Part shown: one piece after another, positions 53,635 through 62,812 of the stretch
Numbering within the stretch: the stretch's first letter is position 1
Layout of the letters: each line of letters opens with the position of its first letter
Source: Rhodopseudomonas palustris
GTDB taxonomy: Bacteria > Pseudomonadota > Alphaproteobacteria > Rhizobiales > Xanthobacteraceae
Length of the DNA stretch: 64,000 bases
Direction: 5' to 3'
Assembly: GCF_034479375.1 (NCBI RefSeq)
Contig: NZ_CP140155.1
Location: 4,812,501 to 4,876,500, forward strand
Notes under the pieces: model-generated
Seen by the model: only the letters and a program-made list of their open reading frames with translations
What the model was told of the DNA's origin: nothing
The model's database searches: none
Made by a program: the position numbers and the translations under genes

Positions 53635-54261
53635 ATGAGCCATCTGCACAACGACACTTTGCGCGCCGACATCGCCGCGCGCTGCCGCACCTTCCCGCGC
53701 CACGACGACGGCCTGACGCCGCACGGCCTCAAACGCGCCGCGGTGGCGATCACGGTGGTGGCCGGCCCCGACGGGGCGGCCTCGTTCCTGCTGACGTTCC
53801 GCGCCGCGCGATTGCGCGCGCACAGCAACCAATGGGCGCTGCCGGGCGGCCGCTGCGACGAAGGCGAGACCGCCCCCGAAACCGCGCTGCGCGAATTGCA
53901 CGAGGAACTCGGTCTCGCCTTGCAGGCCGGCGACGTGCTCGGCATGCTCGACGACTATCCGACCCGCTCCGGCTATCTGATCACCCCGGTGGTGGCGTGG
54001 GCCGCATCCGCGGCGGAGCTTGCGCCCAATCCGGACGAAGTCGCCTCGGTGCATCACATCGCGCTCGCCGACATCGCGCACGAGGAGGCGTTCGATTTCA
54101 CCCGGATTCCGGAGAGCGAGCGTCGCGTGGTCAGGTTCCGCCACGCCGGCGACTACATCCACGCGCCGACCGCGGCGCTGATCTATCAGTTCCGCGAAGT
54201 GCTGGCCGGCCGGGCGACGCGCGTCGCCGATCTGGAACAGCCGGTGTTCGCCTGGAAGTAG
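53635..54261 (+). CDS. NUDIX hydrolase (CoA pyrophosphatase-like)
   Basis: 208 residues. The NUDIX box is split as ALPGGRCDEGETAPETALRE and LHEELG, with the REXXEE metal site present. It follows the region FLLTFRAARLRAHSNQ, typical of NudL-type CoA pyrophosphatases (LTxRS-like stretch). The N-terminal 20 residues are His/Arg-rich. It cleaves a nucleoside diphosphate linked to another group; CoA is likely but not proven. It is divergent from the thioesterase gene with 75 bases between. Confidence 0.85.
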   Translation: MSHLHNDTLRADIAARCRTFPRHDDGLTPHGLKRAAVAITVVAGPDGAASFLLTFRAARLRAHSNQWALPGGRCDEGETAPETALRELHEELGLALQAGDVLGMLDDYPTRSGYLITPVVAWAASAAELAPNPDEVASVHHIALADIAHEEAFDFTRIPESERRVVRFRHAGDYIHAPTAALIYQFREVLAGRATRVADLEQPVFAWK

Positions 54262-54278
54262 CGTCCGGCAGCGGACGC
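54261..54278 (+). terminator. Possible terminator hairpin after the NUDIX gene
   Basis: GCGTCCG and CGGACGC form a 7-bp stem with a four-base loop, beginning on the last base of the stop codon. The following bases have only short T runs (tttg, atttg), so termination would be weak or Rho-dependent. Confidence 0.35.
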
Positions 54279-54340
54279 ATCGGGTTTGCGATTTGTCGCA
54301 GGCGGCGAAGCGAAGTGATTCATTCACCACTCGATGCGAT

Positions 54341-55573
54341 ATGATTCGCCGTATGCTGATCGCCTCGATTCGGAACCCGCTCCGCTCTTCCCTGCTGCGC
54401 AAGTCGAGCGTTGCGCTGCTGACGCTGCTCGTGACCGCGTCGCTTGCGCCCGCCCAAACCGCCGCGCCGCTGCCGCCACGGCTCGCCAATGCGATGGCGC
54501 AGGCCGCCTCGCCGCAGGCGATCGCCGAGTATCGCTACCGGCTGCAGCAATATCAGGCCGCGCGCGCCGAATACGACGCCGACGCCGAGGCGTATTGGAG
54601 CGCGGTCGCCGACAAACGCCGCACCCGCAACGCCAAGCGCCGCGCCGGCGATCGGGTGACGGTCGACGACTACGTGCTGGCGCAGCCGCCGGTCTACACC
54701 GGGCCGAAGCGGCCGGTCGATCCTGAGCCGTCGCGAGAGCCGCCGCGCGAGCGCAGGTCGATTCCGGTGGTCGCCGATTTCCTGAAGGCGTCGGCGCAAT
54801 ACTATCAGTTCACGCCGCAGCGGCCGAGCGCCGAGGTCGAATTCAAGCGCGCTTACGCCCGCGTCGCCCGCGCCATGGGGCTGACCCCCGAGCAGGCGGT
54901 GCGGGTCTATGCGTTCGAGACCGGCGGCAACGGCGATCACGACATGCAGTCGGGGCTCAGCAAGTCGCGGCCCGGCTCGCGCGCGATCTCCACCGCGATC
55001 GGCTACAATCAGTTGCTCACCACCAACACGCTGGTGCTGCTGGCCGAGCAGGGCCATCACATCCTCAAGGCGCTGAACGACAAGGCGGCGCGATTGTCCG
55101 GTCCGCAACGCGCGGTGCTGGAGCGCAAGATCGCGGTGGTCAAGCGGATGGTGGCGTTCGCGCGGTCGATCCCGGGCAATTGGAGCGAGCACGAGAAGCT
55201 CGGTCGCACGCCGCAGGGCTGGGGCGTGCATGCGCTGGTGCTCGACATCGATGTCGGGCCGCTGCTGCAGACCCACAAGCTGCTGACCTCGGTGAATTTC
55301 GCGCGGCTGAAGGGCTACACCCAGCCGCTCACCGCCGCCGAGCTGGAGATGATGAATCTCACCGGCGACGGCACCGGGCTCGACATGGTGACGATGCCGC
55401 AGGCGATGCGCGAGATCGTGCCGACCGCGAATTTCTTCCAGCGCTCGGGCTACGAGCGCAATCCGGTGGCGATCCGGCACAACACGGTGGCGAAGCTGCT
55501 GGCGATCACCGATTCGCGGATGGATGCCAACAGCAAGAATCCGGGCGCGCGCGAACTCGCCGCCGCGTTCTGA
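54341..55573 (+). CDS. Secreted hypothetical protein, possibly lysozyme-like
   Basis: 410 residues from ATG 54341 (MIRRMLIASIRNPLRSS); ATG 54353 is also possible. A basic start and hydrophobic run (VALLTLLVTASLAPAQTA) give a signal peptide. Residues 55-145 are Ala/Arg-rich with a predicted helix (YRYRLQQYQAARAEYDADAE). The C-terminal 230 residues hold YAFETGGNGDHDMQSGLS, IGYNQLLTTNTLVLLAEQGH and TPQGWGVHALVLDID. The Glu followed by TGG and the later GYNQLL resemble the layout of lytic transglycosylases, but the match is weak. It acts outside the cytoplasm; function unknown. Confidence 0.7.
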   Translation: MIRRMLIASIRNPLRSSLLRKSSVALLTLLVTASLAPAQTAAPLPPRLANAMAQAASPQAIAEYRYRLQQYQAARAEYDADAEAYWSAVADKRRTRNAKRRAGDRVTVDDYVLAQPPVYTGPKRPVDPEPSREPPRERRSIPVVADFLKASAQYYQFTPQRPSAEVEFKRAYARVARAMGLTPEQAVRVYAFETGGNGDHDMQSGLSKSRPGSRAISTAIGYNQLLTTNTLVLLAEQGHHILKALNDKAARLSGPQRAVLERKIAVVKRMVAFARSIPGNWSEHEKLGRTPQGWGVHALVLDIDVGPLLQTHKLLTSVNFARLKGYTQPLTAAELEMMNLTGDGTGLDMVTMPQAMREIVPTANFFQRSGYERNPVAIRHNTVAKLLAITDSRMDANSKNPGARELAAAF

Positions 55574-55588
55574 CCGCGCCTGTTTCGA

Positions 55589-55897
55589 TCAGCGGTCCGG
55601 GCCGAACTTGAAGCTGCCGTCGTCCTCGAGGAACGGCCCGGTGCGCATGTAGAGCTGGCCGTTGGCGCCGAGGAAGAACAGCGTGTCTTTCGGCACCTTC
55701 TTGGCGCCCTTGAACAGCTCCTTGGCGTTGCTGGTCCCCATCTTGTAGGCGAAGGTCTTGCTGTCGCGGGTGTAGCCGTAGCCCATGTCCGGCGACAGCA
55801 CCCACGGCGCCGGCTCCTCGGCGCGCGCGGAAAGCGGTAGTGCGAGCGCGCCGACGACCGCCGCCGCCAGCAGCGTCTCGAGGGATGGGGCGATCAT
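55589..55897 (-). CDS. Small secreted hypothetical protein
   Basis: 102 residues from ATG 55897, with GAAGGAG upstream. A signal peptide (MIAPSLETLLAAAVVGALAL, cleavage near residue 27) is followed by a Tyr/Phe/Gly-rich mature part: LSPDMGYGYTRDSKTFAYKM and FFLGANGQLYMRTGPFLEDD. There is no Cys. It may be a small periplasmic or envelope protein. It is convergent with the gene ending at 55573. Confidence 0.65.
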   Translation of the reverse strand: MIAPSLETLLAAAVVGALALPLSARAEEPAPWVLSPDMGYGYTRDSKTFAYKMGTSNAKELFKGAKKVPKDTLFFLGANGQLYMRTGPFLEDDGSFKFGPDR

Positions 55898-56173
55898 GGC
55901 TGCAGTCTCCTTCGACTTCCGACTTCCGGTGCGGGGCGCCGCATGTGACGGCCACATGGGGATATGGCGGTCGAGTCGCGCTTGAACAAATCACGAACAA
56001 TGCGACTGCGTCAAGCAGACCGCGATTCTGGTAGCACCGGATGTTCTTCCGAACGAAGTGGATGGCATTGGTGTGAAGGAAATACGTCGGATGAGGCATC
56101 CGGAATTCGCGTCGCGGTGGTGCGCGATCTCGTCACTGGCGGTCCGGACTCTTCCGCCCGCGCCGATTCCGGA

Positions 56174-56275
56174 CTAGAGCTGTTCCGGTTCTGATCGAAT
56201 CAGAACCGGCCGCCGGATTGTTGTTTCGACGCGTTCCGTCCACGCGAACCGGTGTCCACTTCGCAGGAAAACGCT
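56174..56275. repeat. Palindromic intergenic repeat with an 11-bp perfect hairpin
   Basis: CCGGTTCTGAT and ATCAGAACCGG flank a three-base loop at 56185-56209, inside a unit beginning ctagagctgttcc and ending gcaggaaaacgct. The style matches dispersed elements in Bradyrhizobium. It lies in the 415-base gap 55898-56312, where I see no other gene. Confidence 0.8.
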
Positions 56276-56312
56276 CCGGAAGCGGCGGCGAATACGATCA
56301 AGGGGGTGGACG

Positions 56313-56810
56313 ATGCGCGCAAGGTCCTGGCAGGCTTGGATGAAGGGCGCTGCGGTGGCGCTGGCGTCGGTGGGCGCGCTCGGCGGCGCGGCGCGCGCCG
56401 ACGAGTTCAAGCTCAGCAACAACCAACGCATCGCCTGCAGCCGCGGGCTCAGTCCCGGCAAGCTCACCACCGCAACCTGCCGCTCCTACGCCTATCTGTT
56501 CAACGTCAAGACCTCGGAATACTACCGTTGCTCGGTCAGCCTGGCGATGACCCGCGACAACAAGGAAGTGATCAACGTCCAGACCGACGGCGGCTGCTTC
56601 AAGCGTCCGCGGATCTTCGACACCGACGGCACCTACCAATTCGACGCCGCCGAGACCGAATCGGCGAACACCAATTCGTTCTTCGGCCCGGGCGGTTACG
56701 CGGTCTGGGCGAGCGACGTCGCGAGCCGCAAGGTGCGCGGCTGCATCATCATCGTTTCGGGGCTCGGCGACGACGTATCGCGCTGCATCGACATGACGTT
56801 CGAGGAGTAG
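56313..56810 (+). CDS. Secreted Cys-containing hypothetical protein
   Basis: 165 residues. The signal peptide (WMKGAAVALASVGALGGA) ends near residue 29 (ARA). The mature part has six Cys: RIACSRG, TATCRSY, YYRCSVS, DGGCFKR, VRGCIII and SRCIDM, enough for three disulfides. Beta-rich pattern with TYQFDAAETE. A periplasmic disulfide protein of unknown function. It is convergent with the EAL gene, ten bases apart. Confidence 0.68.
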   Translation: MRARSWQAWMKGAAVALASVGALGGAARADEFKLSNNQRIACSRGLSPGKLTTATCRSYAYLFNVKTSEYYRCSVSLAMTRDNKEVINVQTDGGCFKRPRIFDTDGTYQFDAAETESANTNSFFGPGGYAVWASDVASRKVRGCIIIVSGLGDDVSRCIDMTFEE

Positions 56811-56819
56811 CGCGACCGC

Positions 56820-58037
56820 TCACTCCAGCGTGCCCAGCGGCCGCGTCGCGGCGGCGCGGGCGAATTTCTTCAGCCCCATCGGCTTGCCGAACAGATAGCC
56901 CTGCACCAGATCGAAGCCGATCTCGTGGGCCGCGACGTAGTCGGAGCGGCTCTCGATGCCGGTCGCGGTGCAGCGCGCGCCATACTCGCCGGCGAGGTCG
57001 ACGATCCGGCGGCACACCGTCCGTTTCAGCCGGTCGTCGGCGCAGCCGGTGACATAGGCGCGGTCGACCTTCAGTTCGACGAACGGAAACGCGGTGCGAT
57101 GCATCAGTTCCGGCCAGTCGGCGCCGACCTTGTCGATCGCGATCGCGACGTTGTGCAGCCGTAATCGCTGCGCGACGTCGACCATCGCGTCGATATGGCT
57201 GGCGGCTTCGCCGGCGTTGATCTCGACGATCAGTCCGCCGAACGCCGGATGCGTCGGGATCCACGCGCACAGATCCTCGACCGCCTGCGCGTCGAGCAGG
57301 AAGTCGACCGGAAGATTGATCGACAGATCGACCGGGCCGTGATGATCGAGCAGATAGCGCCAGTCCGCGACGGCGCGCGCGACGACGAATTCGGACAGCG
57401 CGCGGAAATGCGGGTCGTTGCGGTCCGGCAGGAATGCCGACGGCACCACCACACCCCAGCTCGGGTGCCGCATCCGCACCAGCGCCTCGGCGCCGCAGGG
57501 CATCAGCGAGCGGGCATCGAGCTTGCGCTGGTACCAGAGTTCCAGCCAGCCGGTCTTCAACGCCTCGGCGACATCGACTTCGGGCTGCGGCGCGGGCTCC
57601 TGCGGCAGCAGCGGCGCCACGCTCTCGCGCAGCATCTGCGCGCTGAACGGCGTGGTCAGCGGCGGCAGCATGGTCAGGCCGCGTTCGAGCCCGTGGTGCA
57701 GAATGCCGCGCAGCGCGATGCTCTCGCGCGCGGAGATCAGCATCACGCTGCCGCTGAACCCGGCACTGCCGGCGACGTCCAGAATCCGGGCCGCCTCGAC
57801 GCCGCCGACCGACGAGCCGATCACCAGCATGTCGGGCTGCTGGGAGAGGAGCCGCGGCGACAACTCCTCGACGCCGCCGCACTCGCTGGTGACGAAGCGC
57901 AGTTCCTCGAGCGTGTCGGCGAGGAACGCCCGCAGATGCGGCTTGCCGTCGATGATGCAGGCGCGCGGCGATACTTTGCGGCGTCCGAACGCAGCGGGCG
58001 CTGCGCGTTCCTGTATTTCGGTCGTGGTGGTCGTCAT
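56820..58037 (-). CDS. Receiver-like/EAL domain protein with degenerate catalytic residues
   Basis: 405 residues from ATG 58037, with GGGGGGAG upstream; starts at 58058 or 58112 are less likely. Residues 24-145 have receiver-like beta-alpha pattern (ACIIDGKPHLRAFLADTLEE) but the phospho-Asp position reads LVIGSSVGG without Asp. Residues 155-400 form an EAL domain: EALVRMRHP (Glu184), SINLPVDFL (Asn241), VEINAGE and VELKVDRAYV (Lys323), and a C-terminal VQGYLFGKPMG. The usual DD of DDFGTG is D302-K303 (AIDKVGADW), so c-di-GMP hydrolysis is doubtful. It may bind c-di-GMP or a protein partner instead. Confidence 0.87.
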   Translation of the reverse strand: MTTTTTEIQERAAPAAFGRRKVSPRACIIDGKPHLRAFLADTLEELRFVTSECGGVEELSPRLLSQQPDMLVIGSSVGGVEAARILDVAGSAGFSGSVMLISARESIALRGILHHGLERGLTMLPPLTTPFSAQMLRESVAPLLPQEPAPQPEVDVAEALKTGWLELWYQRKLDARSLMPCGAEALVRMRHPSWGVVVPSAFLPDRNDPHFRALSEFVVARAVADWRYLLDHHGPVDLSINLPVDFLLDAQAVEDLCAWIPTHPAFGGLIVEINAGEAASHIDAMVDVAQRLRLHNVAIAIDKVGADWPELMHRTAFPFVELKVDRAYVTGCADDRLKRTVCRRIVDLAGEYGARCTATGIESRSDYVAAHEIGFDLVQGYLFGKPMGLKKFARAAATRPLGTLE

Positions 58038-58325
58038 GTCGCTCCCCCCGTTATCCATCGCAGTTTTACGAGTTGGAACGCGTTCGAATTGTGGAATTGT
58101 TCCGCAACCCACATGAAGTCCCGGGTAGGGTTAAACCGGCGATAGCTATTTAAATTGCGATGATCGGGAACGCGCGACGATGCGCGCGGAGCGTGCGAAA
58201 AAGCTTCCGAAAGGCGAGCTGAGTGCGAGGTTTTACAATGCTCCCGTGTGATCGGCGGAAGCCTCACGCGGCGGCGTTTTGCCGACGCGCGAGACGATGA
58301 TCGTGGGGCGATCGCGGCGAGGCTG

Positions 58326-59333
58326 CTACTGCGGTTCGATCTTGGCGAACTTCGCGACCTTGCCCCATTTCTCGGTTTCGGCGAGCACGAAGCGCTGCAT
58401 GTCGGCGGGCGAACCGCCGACCGGATCGGCGCCGAGCTTGCGCAGCCGCTCGGTGCCGCTCTCGGTCTTGATGAATTTGTCGACGCTGGCATTGAGTTTG
58501 GCGACGATCTCCGGCGAGGTCTTCGCCGGCGCACCGATCGTGAACCATGCCGCGGCGTCGTAGCCGGGCACGCCGGCTTCGGCGATGGTCGGCAGATCCG
58601 GCAGCAGCGGCCAGCGCGTCGCGGTCGAGACCGCGAGCGCGCGGATCGCACCGCCGTCGGCATGGGGCTGCGACGCCGGCAGATTGTCGATGGTCAGGTG
58701 CACGCGGCCGGCGATCAGGTCGGTCAGCATCGGCGCCGAGCCCTTGTAGGGCACGTGCGTCATCGGCGCGCCGGTCATCGACTTGAACAGTTCGATCGAG
58801 ACGTGCGCGGTCGAGCCGAGGCCGGGCGTGCCGTAGAATACTTCTCCCGGCTTCGATTTGGCGTAGGCGATCAGTTCGGCGACGCTCTTCACCGGCAGCG
58901 CATTGGTCACCGAGCACAGGTTCGGCACCTTGGCGATGACGATCACCGGCGCGATGTCCTTGGCCTGATCGTAGCTCAGCGACTTGAACACGAACTGATT
59001 GATCGCGTGCGTGCCCGGCGTGCCGACGATGAAGGTGTAGCCGTCGGGATCCGCCTTGGCGACGAAGTCGGCGGCGATGTTGCCGCCGGCGCCGGCCTTG
59101 TTCTCCACCACGAATTGCTGGCCGTACTCTTCCGACATCTTCTGCGCCACAAGTCGCGCCAGGATATCGGTGGTGCCGCCGGCCGCGAACGGCACGACGA
59201 ACTTCACCGGGCGGCTCGGCCAGTTGTCGGCGCGGACGATGCCCGGCAGCAGCGGCAGCGCGCCCAGCGCTGCGGCGCCGCGCAGCACGGTGCGGCGGCT
59301 CGGTCGGAACGGCGGTCGGGTCGAAGACGGCAT
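58326..59333 (-). CDS. Bug/TctC-family tripartite tricarboxylate transporter binding protein
   Basis: 335 residues from ATG 59333 (MPSSTRPPFRPSRRTVLRGA), with AAGGAAG upstream. A twin-arginine-type signal (SRRTVLRGAAALGAL) is followed by WPSRPVKFVVPFAAGGTTDI, the Bug N-terminal signature, then NKAGAGGNIAADFVAKADPD and MTHVPYKGSAPMLTDLIAGR. It binds a carboxylate or similar ligand in the periplasm. No TctAB membrane genes are next to it, so it is an orphan binding protein. The 288-base gap 58038-58325 downstream of it shows no gene. Confidence 0.92.
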   Translation of the reverse strand: MPSSTRPPFRPSRRTVLRGAAALGALPLLPGIVRADNWPSRPVKFVVPFAAGGTTDILARLVAQKMSEEYGQQFVVENKAGAGGNIAADFVAKADPDGYTFIVGTPGTHAINQFVFKSLSYDQAKDIAPVIVIAKVPNLCSVTNALPVKSVAELIAYAKSKPGEVFYGTPGLGSTAHVSIELFKSMTGAPMTHVPYKGSAPMLTDLIAGRVHLTIDNLPASQPHADGGAIRALAVSTATRWPLLPDLPTIAEAGVPGYDAAAWFTIGAPAKTSPEIVAKLNASVDKFIKTESGTERLRKLGADPVGGSPADMQRFVLAETEKWGKVAKFAKIEPQ

Positions 59334-59417
59334 GCGGACTTCCTTCTTTTGGTTCTGTTGGGAGCGGACGACGACGAAAAGCCGGCGTGCGGAAACGCGC
59401 CGGCGCTGGACGTGCAA

Positions 59418-59540
59418 TCAGTTGCGGCTGGTCCGCGCCGGGGCGCGGCGGATCGAACGGTCGGGGATGAAGGCGCAGGCCGGCAGATAGCTGCAATCGG
59501 TCGCGGCGTACGAAAGCGCAACGCGCTGTCGAGCGGTCAT
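59418..59540 (-). CDS. Possible 40-residue small protein
   Basis: An ATG at 59540 with GGAGAA eight bases upstream opens a 40-codon frame, MTARQRVALSYAATDCSYLP to a basic end (RAPARTSRN). It is the only reasonable reading in the 330-base gap between the Bug-type and PhoD-type genes. A Cys pair six residues apart (DCSYLPAC) is its only feature. It could be chance. Confidence 0.3.
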   Translation of the reverse strand: MTARQRVALSYAATDCSYLPACAFIPDRSIRRAPARTSRN

Positions 59541-59666
59541 GTCTAGCGTTCTCCCGGTCCGACCGGCCTCTTGCGGGCTGGTGCGGGCGCCAGACTACGC
59601 GGTCGGCCGCGGCCTGACCAGGGCGTCGCATCGCGATCGCCGCAATGCCGGCATGGCCGGCAAGGC

Positions 59667-61283
59667 TCAGTTGCCGATCAGCCCCGGCCGGCCGGCTTCG
59701 ACCACCAGGGTTCGGGCGGTTCTGACCGGCTCTCCGCGGGTCGCGATGCCGTCCACCGACCGGAAATCCGCCTGCCAGCGGGTCGGGGTCACGACGTGGC
59801 GGGTGTAGCCGCGCCGGTCGCTGAAGAATTTCAGATGCGGGTTGTTGCGGTACATCGCCGCCAGCTTCTCGGCCGTCGCGGGGCCGTCACCGGGCGACGA
59901 GATCGAGGTCGACAGGAACTCGACGCCGATGCAGGGCGATTCCGGGTTGCGCCAGTCGCGCCGCAGTTCGAGCGCGAGCGCGCGGTGCAGGTCGCCGGTC
60001 AGCACCACCGGATTGGCGACATTGGCGTCGATGAGCATCGCCGTCACCCGGTCGCGCGCGGCGCTGGCGCCGCTCCAGGTGTCGAGATCGAGCACCGGCG
60101 CGTCGGTCTCCTTGACGAACGGAAAGCCGCGCCAGTCGAACGGCGCGAACTGCACCTGCTGCGCCAGCACCTGCCAGGTCGCGCTGCTCTGCTTCAGCCG
60201 CTGCGCCAGCCACTGCTCCTGCGCCGCGCCGAGCATGGTGCGACCGGCGTCGTCGGCCTCGTCGCAATGCGCGCGAAAGCCGTCGCCGCAGGGCTGGCGC
60301 GAGCGATACTGCCGGGTGTCGAGCACGGCGATGTCGGCGAGGGTGCCGAAGCGGAAGCCGCGATAGGCGAGCACGTCGGGGCCGCGCGGGAGCTGCGCAA
60401 GGCGCACCGGCATATGTTCGTACCAGGCCTGCAGCGCCATCGCCCGGCGGAACAGAAATGCTTCGGCCGGGGTCTTTTTCGGATCGCTGTCGGCGGCCCA
60501 GTTGTTGGCGACATCGTGATCGTCGAAGCTCGACAGGAACGGACAGGATGCGTGCGCCGCCTGCAGGTCCGGGTCGCCCTTGTACAGCGCGTAGCGGCGG
60601 CGATAGTCGGTCAGCGTGAAGCAGGCCTGGAAATCCTGCGGCATCAGGCGCGGATACGGCTTGCCGTTGCGGTCCAGGGTCGTGAAGCCGTGCTCGTAGA
60701 TGTAGTCGCCATAATGGAAGACGAAGTCGAGCTGGTCGTCGGCGATCGCCCGCCACGCCGTGTAGAACCCGCCTTCCCAGAGCTGGCAGCCGGCGGCGGC
60801 GAAGCGCAGTTGCGCCGGCGTCTCGCGAGGCGCGGGCAGGGTGCGGGCGCGGCCGATCGGGCTTTCGGCGTCGCCGGCGCGGAAGCGATAGAAGTAATCG
60901 CGCGCGGGCGACAGCCCTTCGACCTCGACGTGCACCGAATGCGCCAGTTCGAGCCGCGCGATCGCGGTCTCGCTGCGCAAGACCCGGGTCATCGCCGCAT
61001 CGTCGGCGATCTCGACCGTGACCTCGACCGCCTGGATCGTCATGCCGCCGCGCGGCTCGAGCGGTTCCGGCGCCAGCCGGGTCCACAGCACGAAGCCGTC
61101 GGGCGCCGGATCGCCCGAAGCGATCCCGAGCGTGAACGGATTGGACTTGAAGACGACGCGCTCGGCGGCCTCGGCGGCCTCGGCGGCGGCCGGCAGCGCG
61201 CCGGCAAGGCCGGCCCCGAGTGCGCCGCGCAGCAGCGTGCGGCGGTCGAAGGCGAGGCCGGTGGAGGGTGGTTGAGGGGACAT
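59667..61283 (-). CDS. PhoD-type alkaline phosphatase/phosphodiesterase
   Basis: 538 residues from ATG 61283 (a TTG 18 bases earlier is possible). A twin-arginine signal (DRRTLLRGALGAGLAGAL) is followed by an N-terminal fibronectin-like region (about 45-150) and the PhoD catalytic domain: FVFHYGDYIYEHGF, LSSFDDHDVANNWAAD and LTGDLHRALALELR, which carry metal-binding Asp, His and Asn. The family uses Fe/Ca to remove phosphate from esters in the periplasm. No pho box was looked for successfully. It lies tail-to-head with the MFS gene. Confidence 0.93.
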   Translation of the reverse strand: MSPQPPSTGLAFDRRTLLRGALGAGLAGALPAAAEAAEAAERVVFKSNPFTLGIASGDPAPDGFVLWTRLAPEPLEPRGGMTIQAVEVTVEIADDAAMTRVLRSETAIARLELAHSVHVEVEGLSPARDYFYRFRAGDAESPIGRARTLPAPRETPAQLRFAAAGCQLWEGGFYTAWRAIADDQLDFVFHYGDYIYEHGFTTLDRNGKPYPRLMPQDFQACFTLTDYRRRYALYKGDPDLQAAHASCPFLSSFDDHDVANNWAADSDPKKTPAEAFLFRRAMALQAWYEHMPVRLAQLPRGPDVLAYRGFRFGTLADIAVLDTRQYRSRQPCGDGFRAHCDEADDAGRTMLGAAQEQWLAQRLKQSSATWQVLAQQVQFAPFDWRGFPFVKETDAPVLDLDTWSGASAARDRVTAMLIDANVANPVVLTGDLHRALALELRRDWRNPESPCIGVEFLSTSISSPGDGPATAEKLAAMYRNNPHLKFFSDRRGYTRHVVTPTRWQADFRSVDGIATRGEPVRTARTLVVEAGRPGLIGN

Positions 61284-61382
61284 CGACGGACCGATCGGCA
61301 ACAGTTGCTCGCCGATGCGGCGGGCACCGGCGATTTCGAGGAGCGGCAGGGTAGCGCGGCCACGTGAACGCGCGGCGACAAC

Positions 61383-62732
61383 CTACTCAGCCGGCGTGGG
61401 CGGGGCCAGCCCAATGGGCGGCAATGCGGTCTGGCGGGTCTCGGGCATCAGGACGACGAACAGCACCAGCCCGAGCGCCGCGATCGCGGCGAGGGTGAGA
61501 AATGCAGCGCTGTAGCCGGCGGTGACCACGATCAGCCCCGCGACGGCGGTCGACAGCGCGCCGCCGATTCCGGTCGCCGTGGCGATCGCGCCCTGGCTGA
61601 TGTTGAAATGCCCGGTGCCGCGGGTGAGGTCGGCCACCACCAGCGGAAACAGCGCGCCGAAGATGCCGGCGCCGACGCCGTCGAGCATCTGCACCCCGAC
61701 CAGCCAGAACGGATTGTCGGACAATGGATACAGCGCGCCGCGCAGCGCCAGCACGCCCAGCGCCACCGCGAAGATCGGCTTGCGGCCCCAGATTTCGGCC
61801 TTGTGGCCGACCAGCATCGCCACCGGCACCATCACGATCTGCGCCGCGACGATGCAGATCGACATGAGCGAGGTACCGAGATCGCGGTTGACCAGAGCGA
61901 GCTTCTGCCCGACCAGCGGCAGCATCGCCGCATTGGCGAAGTGAAACAGCACGGTCGAAGCGGCGAAGATCAGCAGCGGACGGCAGGTGAGCAGCACCTT
62001 GAAGCCCGACGGCTGGTCGTGGTGCTGGCCCCGGGCGGGTTCGCCTGCGTTCGGCCCGCTGATAGGGTCGAGGCCGCGCGCGACGTGATCGTCGATCGCC
62101 GTTGCCGGGATCGACAGCGTTGCCACGATGCTGGCGACCGCCATCGCCGACATCAGCCAGAACACCACCACCGGACCGAAATAATACGCGGAGACGCCCG
62201 CCAGCGTCGCCGCCACCGCATTGCCGGCGTGATTGAACGCCTCGTTGCGCCCGGTGCGGCGGGCGAAGGCGCGGGGGCCGACGATCCCGAGCGTCACCGC
62301 CGCAACCGCGGGCGCGAAGATGGCGCCGGCCGCGCCGGCCAGCGCCTGGGTCGCCGCCACGGCTTCGAAGCTCTGCAACAACGGCAGCGTCACCGACGCC
62401 AGCGTCACCACGGTCGCCGCGGCGATCAGCAGGCCGCGCTTGGCCGTCGAGCGGTCGATCAGCGCCCCGGCCGGTGTCTGCGCGACGATCCCGGCCAACG
62501 CGGCGACCGCCATCACCAGCCCGATCGAGGCCTCGTCCCAGTGCTGCACCGACAGCAGATAGATCGCCAGATACGGGCCGAGCCCGTCGCGGACGTCGGC
62601 CAGGAAGAAGTTGAGCGCGTCGAGCGACCGGTCGAGCCTGTGCTCCAAGGGCAAGCAAGCCTCCGGGGGGGGGTGCGAAGAAGCCACGTCACAAACTGCC
62701 CGGCCGGGCGCTTGTTCCGGGGCGATCTGCAT
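61383..62732 (-). CDS. MFS transporter
   Basis: 449 residues from ATG 62732 (MQIAPEQAPGRAVCDVASSH); a TTG at 62792 is an upstream option. About 12 membrane segments. The motif A-like loop AGALIDRSTAKRGLLIA lies between segments 2 and 3, and a long central cytoplasmic loop is Gly/His/Asp-rich (NAGEPARGQHHDQPSG). It resembles drug or metabolite exporters. Substrate unknown. It is divergent from the TAXI gene with 80 bases between. Confidence 0.87.
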   Translation of the reverse strand: MQIAPEQAPGRAVCDVASSHPPPEACLPLEHRLDRSLDALNFFLADVRDGLGPYLAIYLLSVQHWDEASIGLVMAVAALAGIVAQTPAGALIDRSTAKRGLLIAAATVVTLASVTLPLLQSFEAVAATQALAGAAGAIFAPAVAAVTLGIVGPRAFARRTGRNEAFNHAGNAVAATLAGVSAYYFGPVVVFWLMSAMAVASIVATLSIPATAIDDHVARGLDPISGPNAGEPARGQHHDQPSGFKVLLTCRPLLIFAASTVLFHFANAAMLPLVGQKLALVNRDLGTSLMSICIVAAQIVMVPVAMLVGHKAEIWGRKPIFAVALGVLALRGALYPLSDNPFWLVGVQMLDGVGAGIFGALFPLVVADLTRGTGHFNISQGAIATATGIGGALSTAVAGLIVVTAGYSAAFLTLAAIAALGLVLFVVLMPETRQTALPPIGLAPPTPAE

Positions 62733-62812
62733 CGCCGTCGATTTGACGGGTTGACCGCGGCGTTCCGTCCGTTCAGTTTCGCTGCCAAACAACCCAGGGG
62801 AGAAAACCGTTC

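Noticed and set aside
59571..61367. 598-codon plus-strand frame over the PhoD-type gene
   Set aside because: Antisense to PhoD motifs and no recognisable domain.
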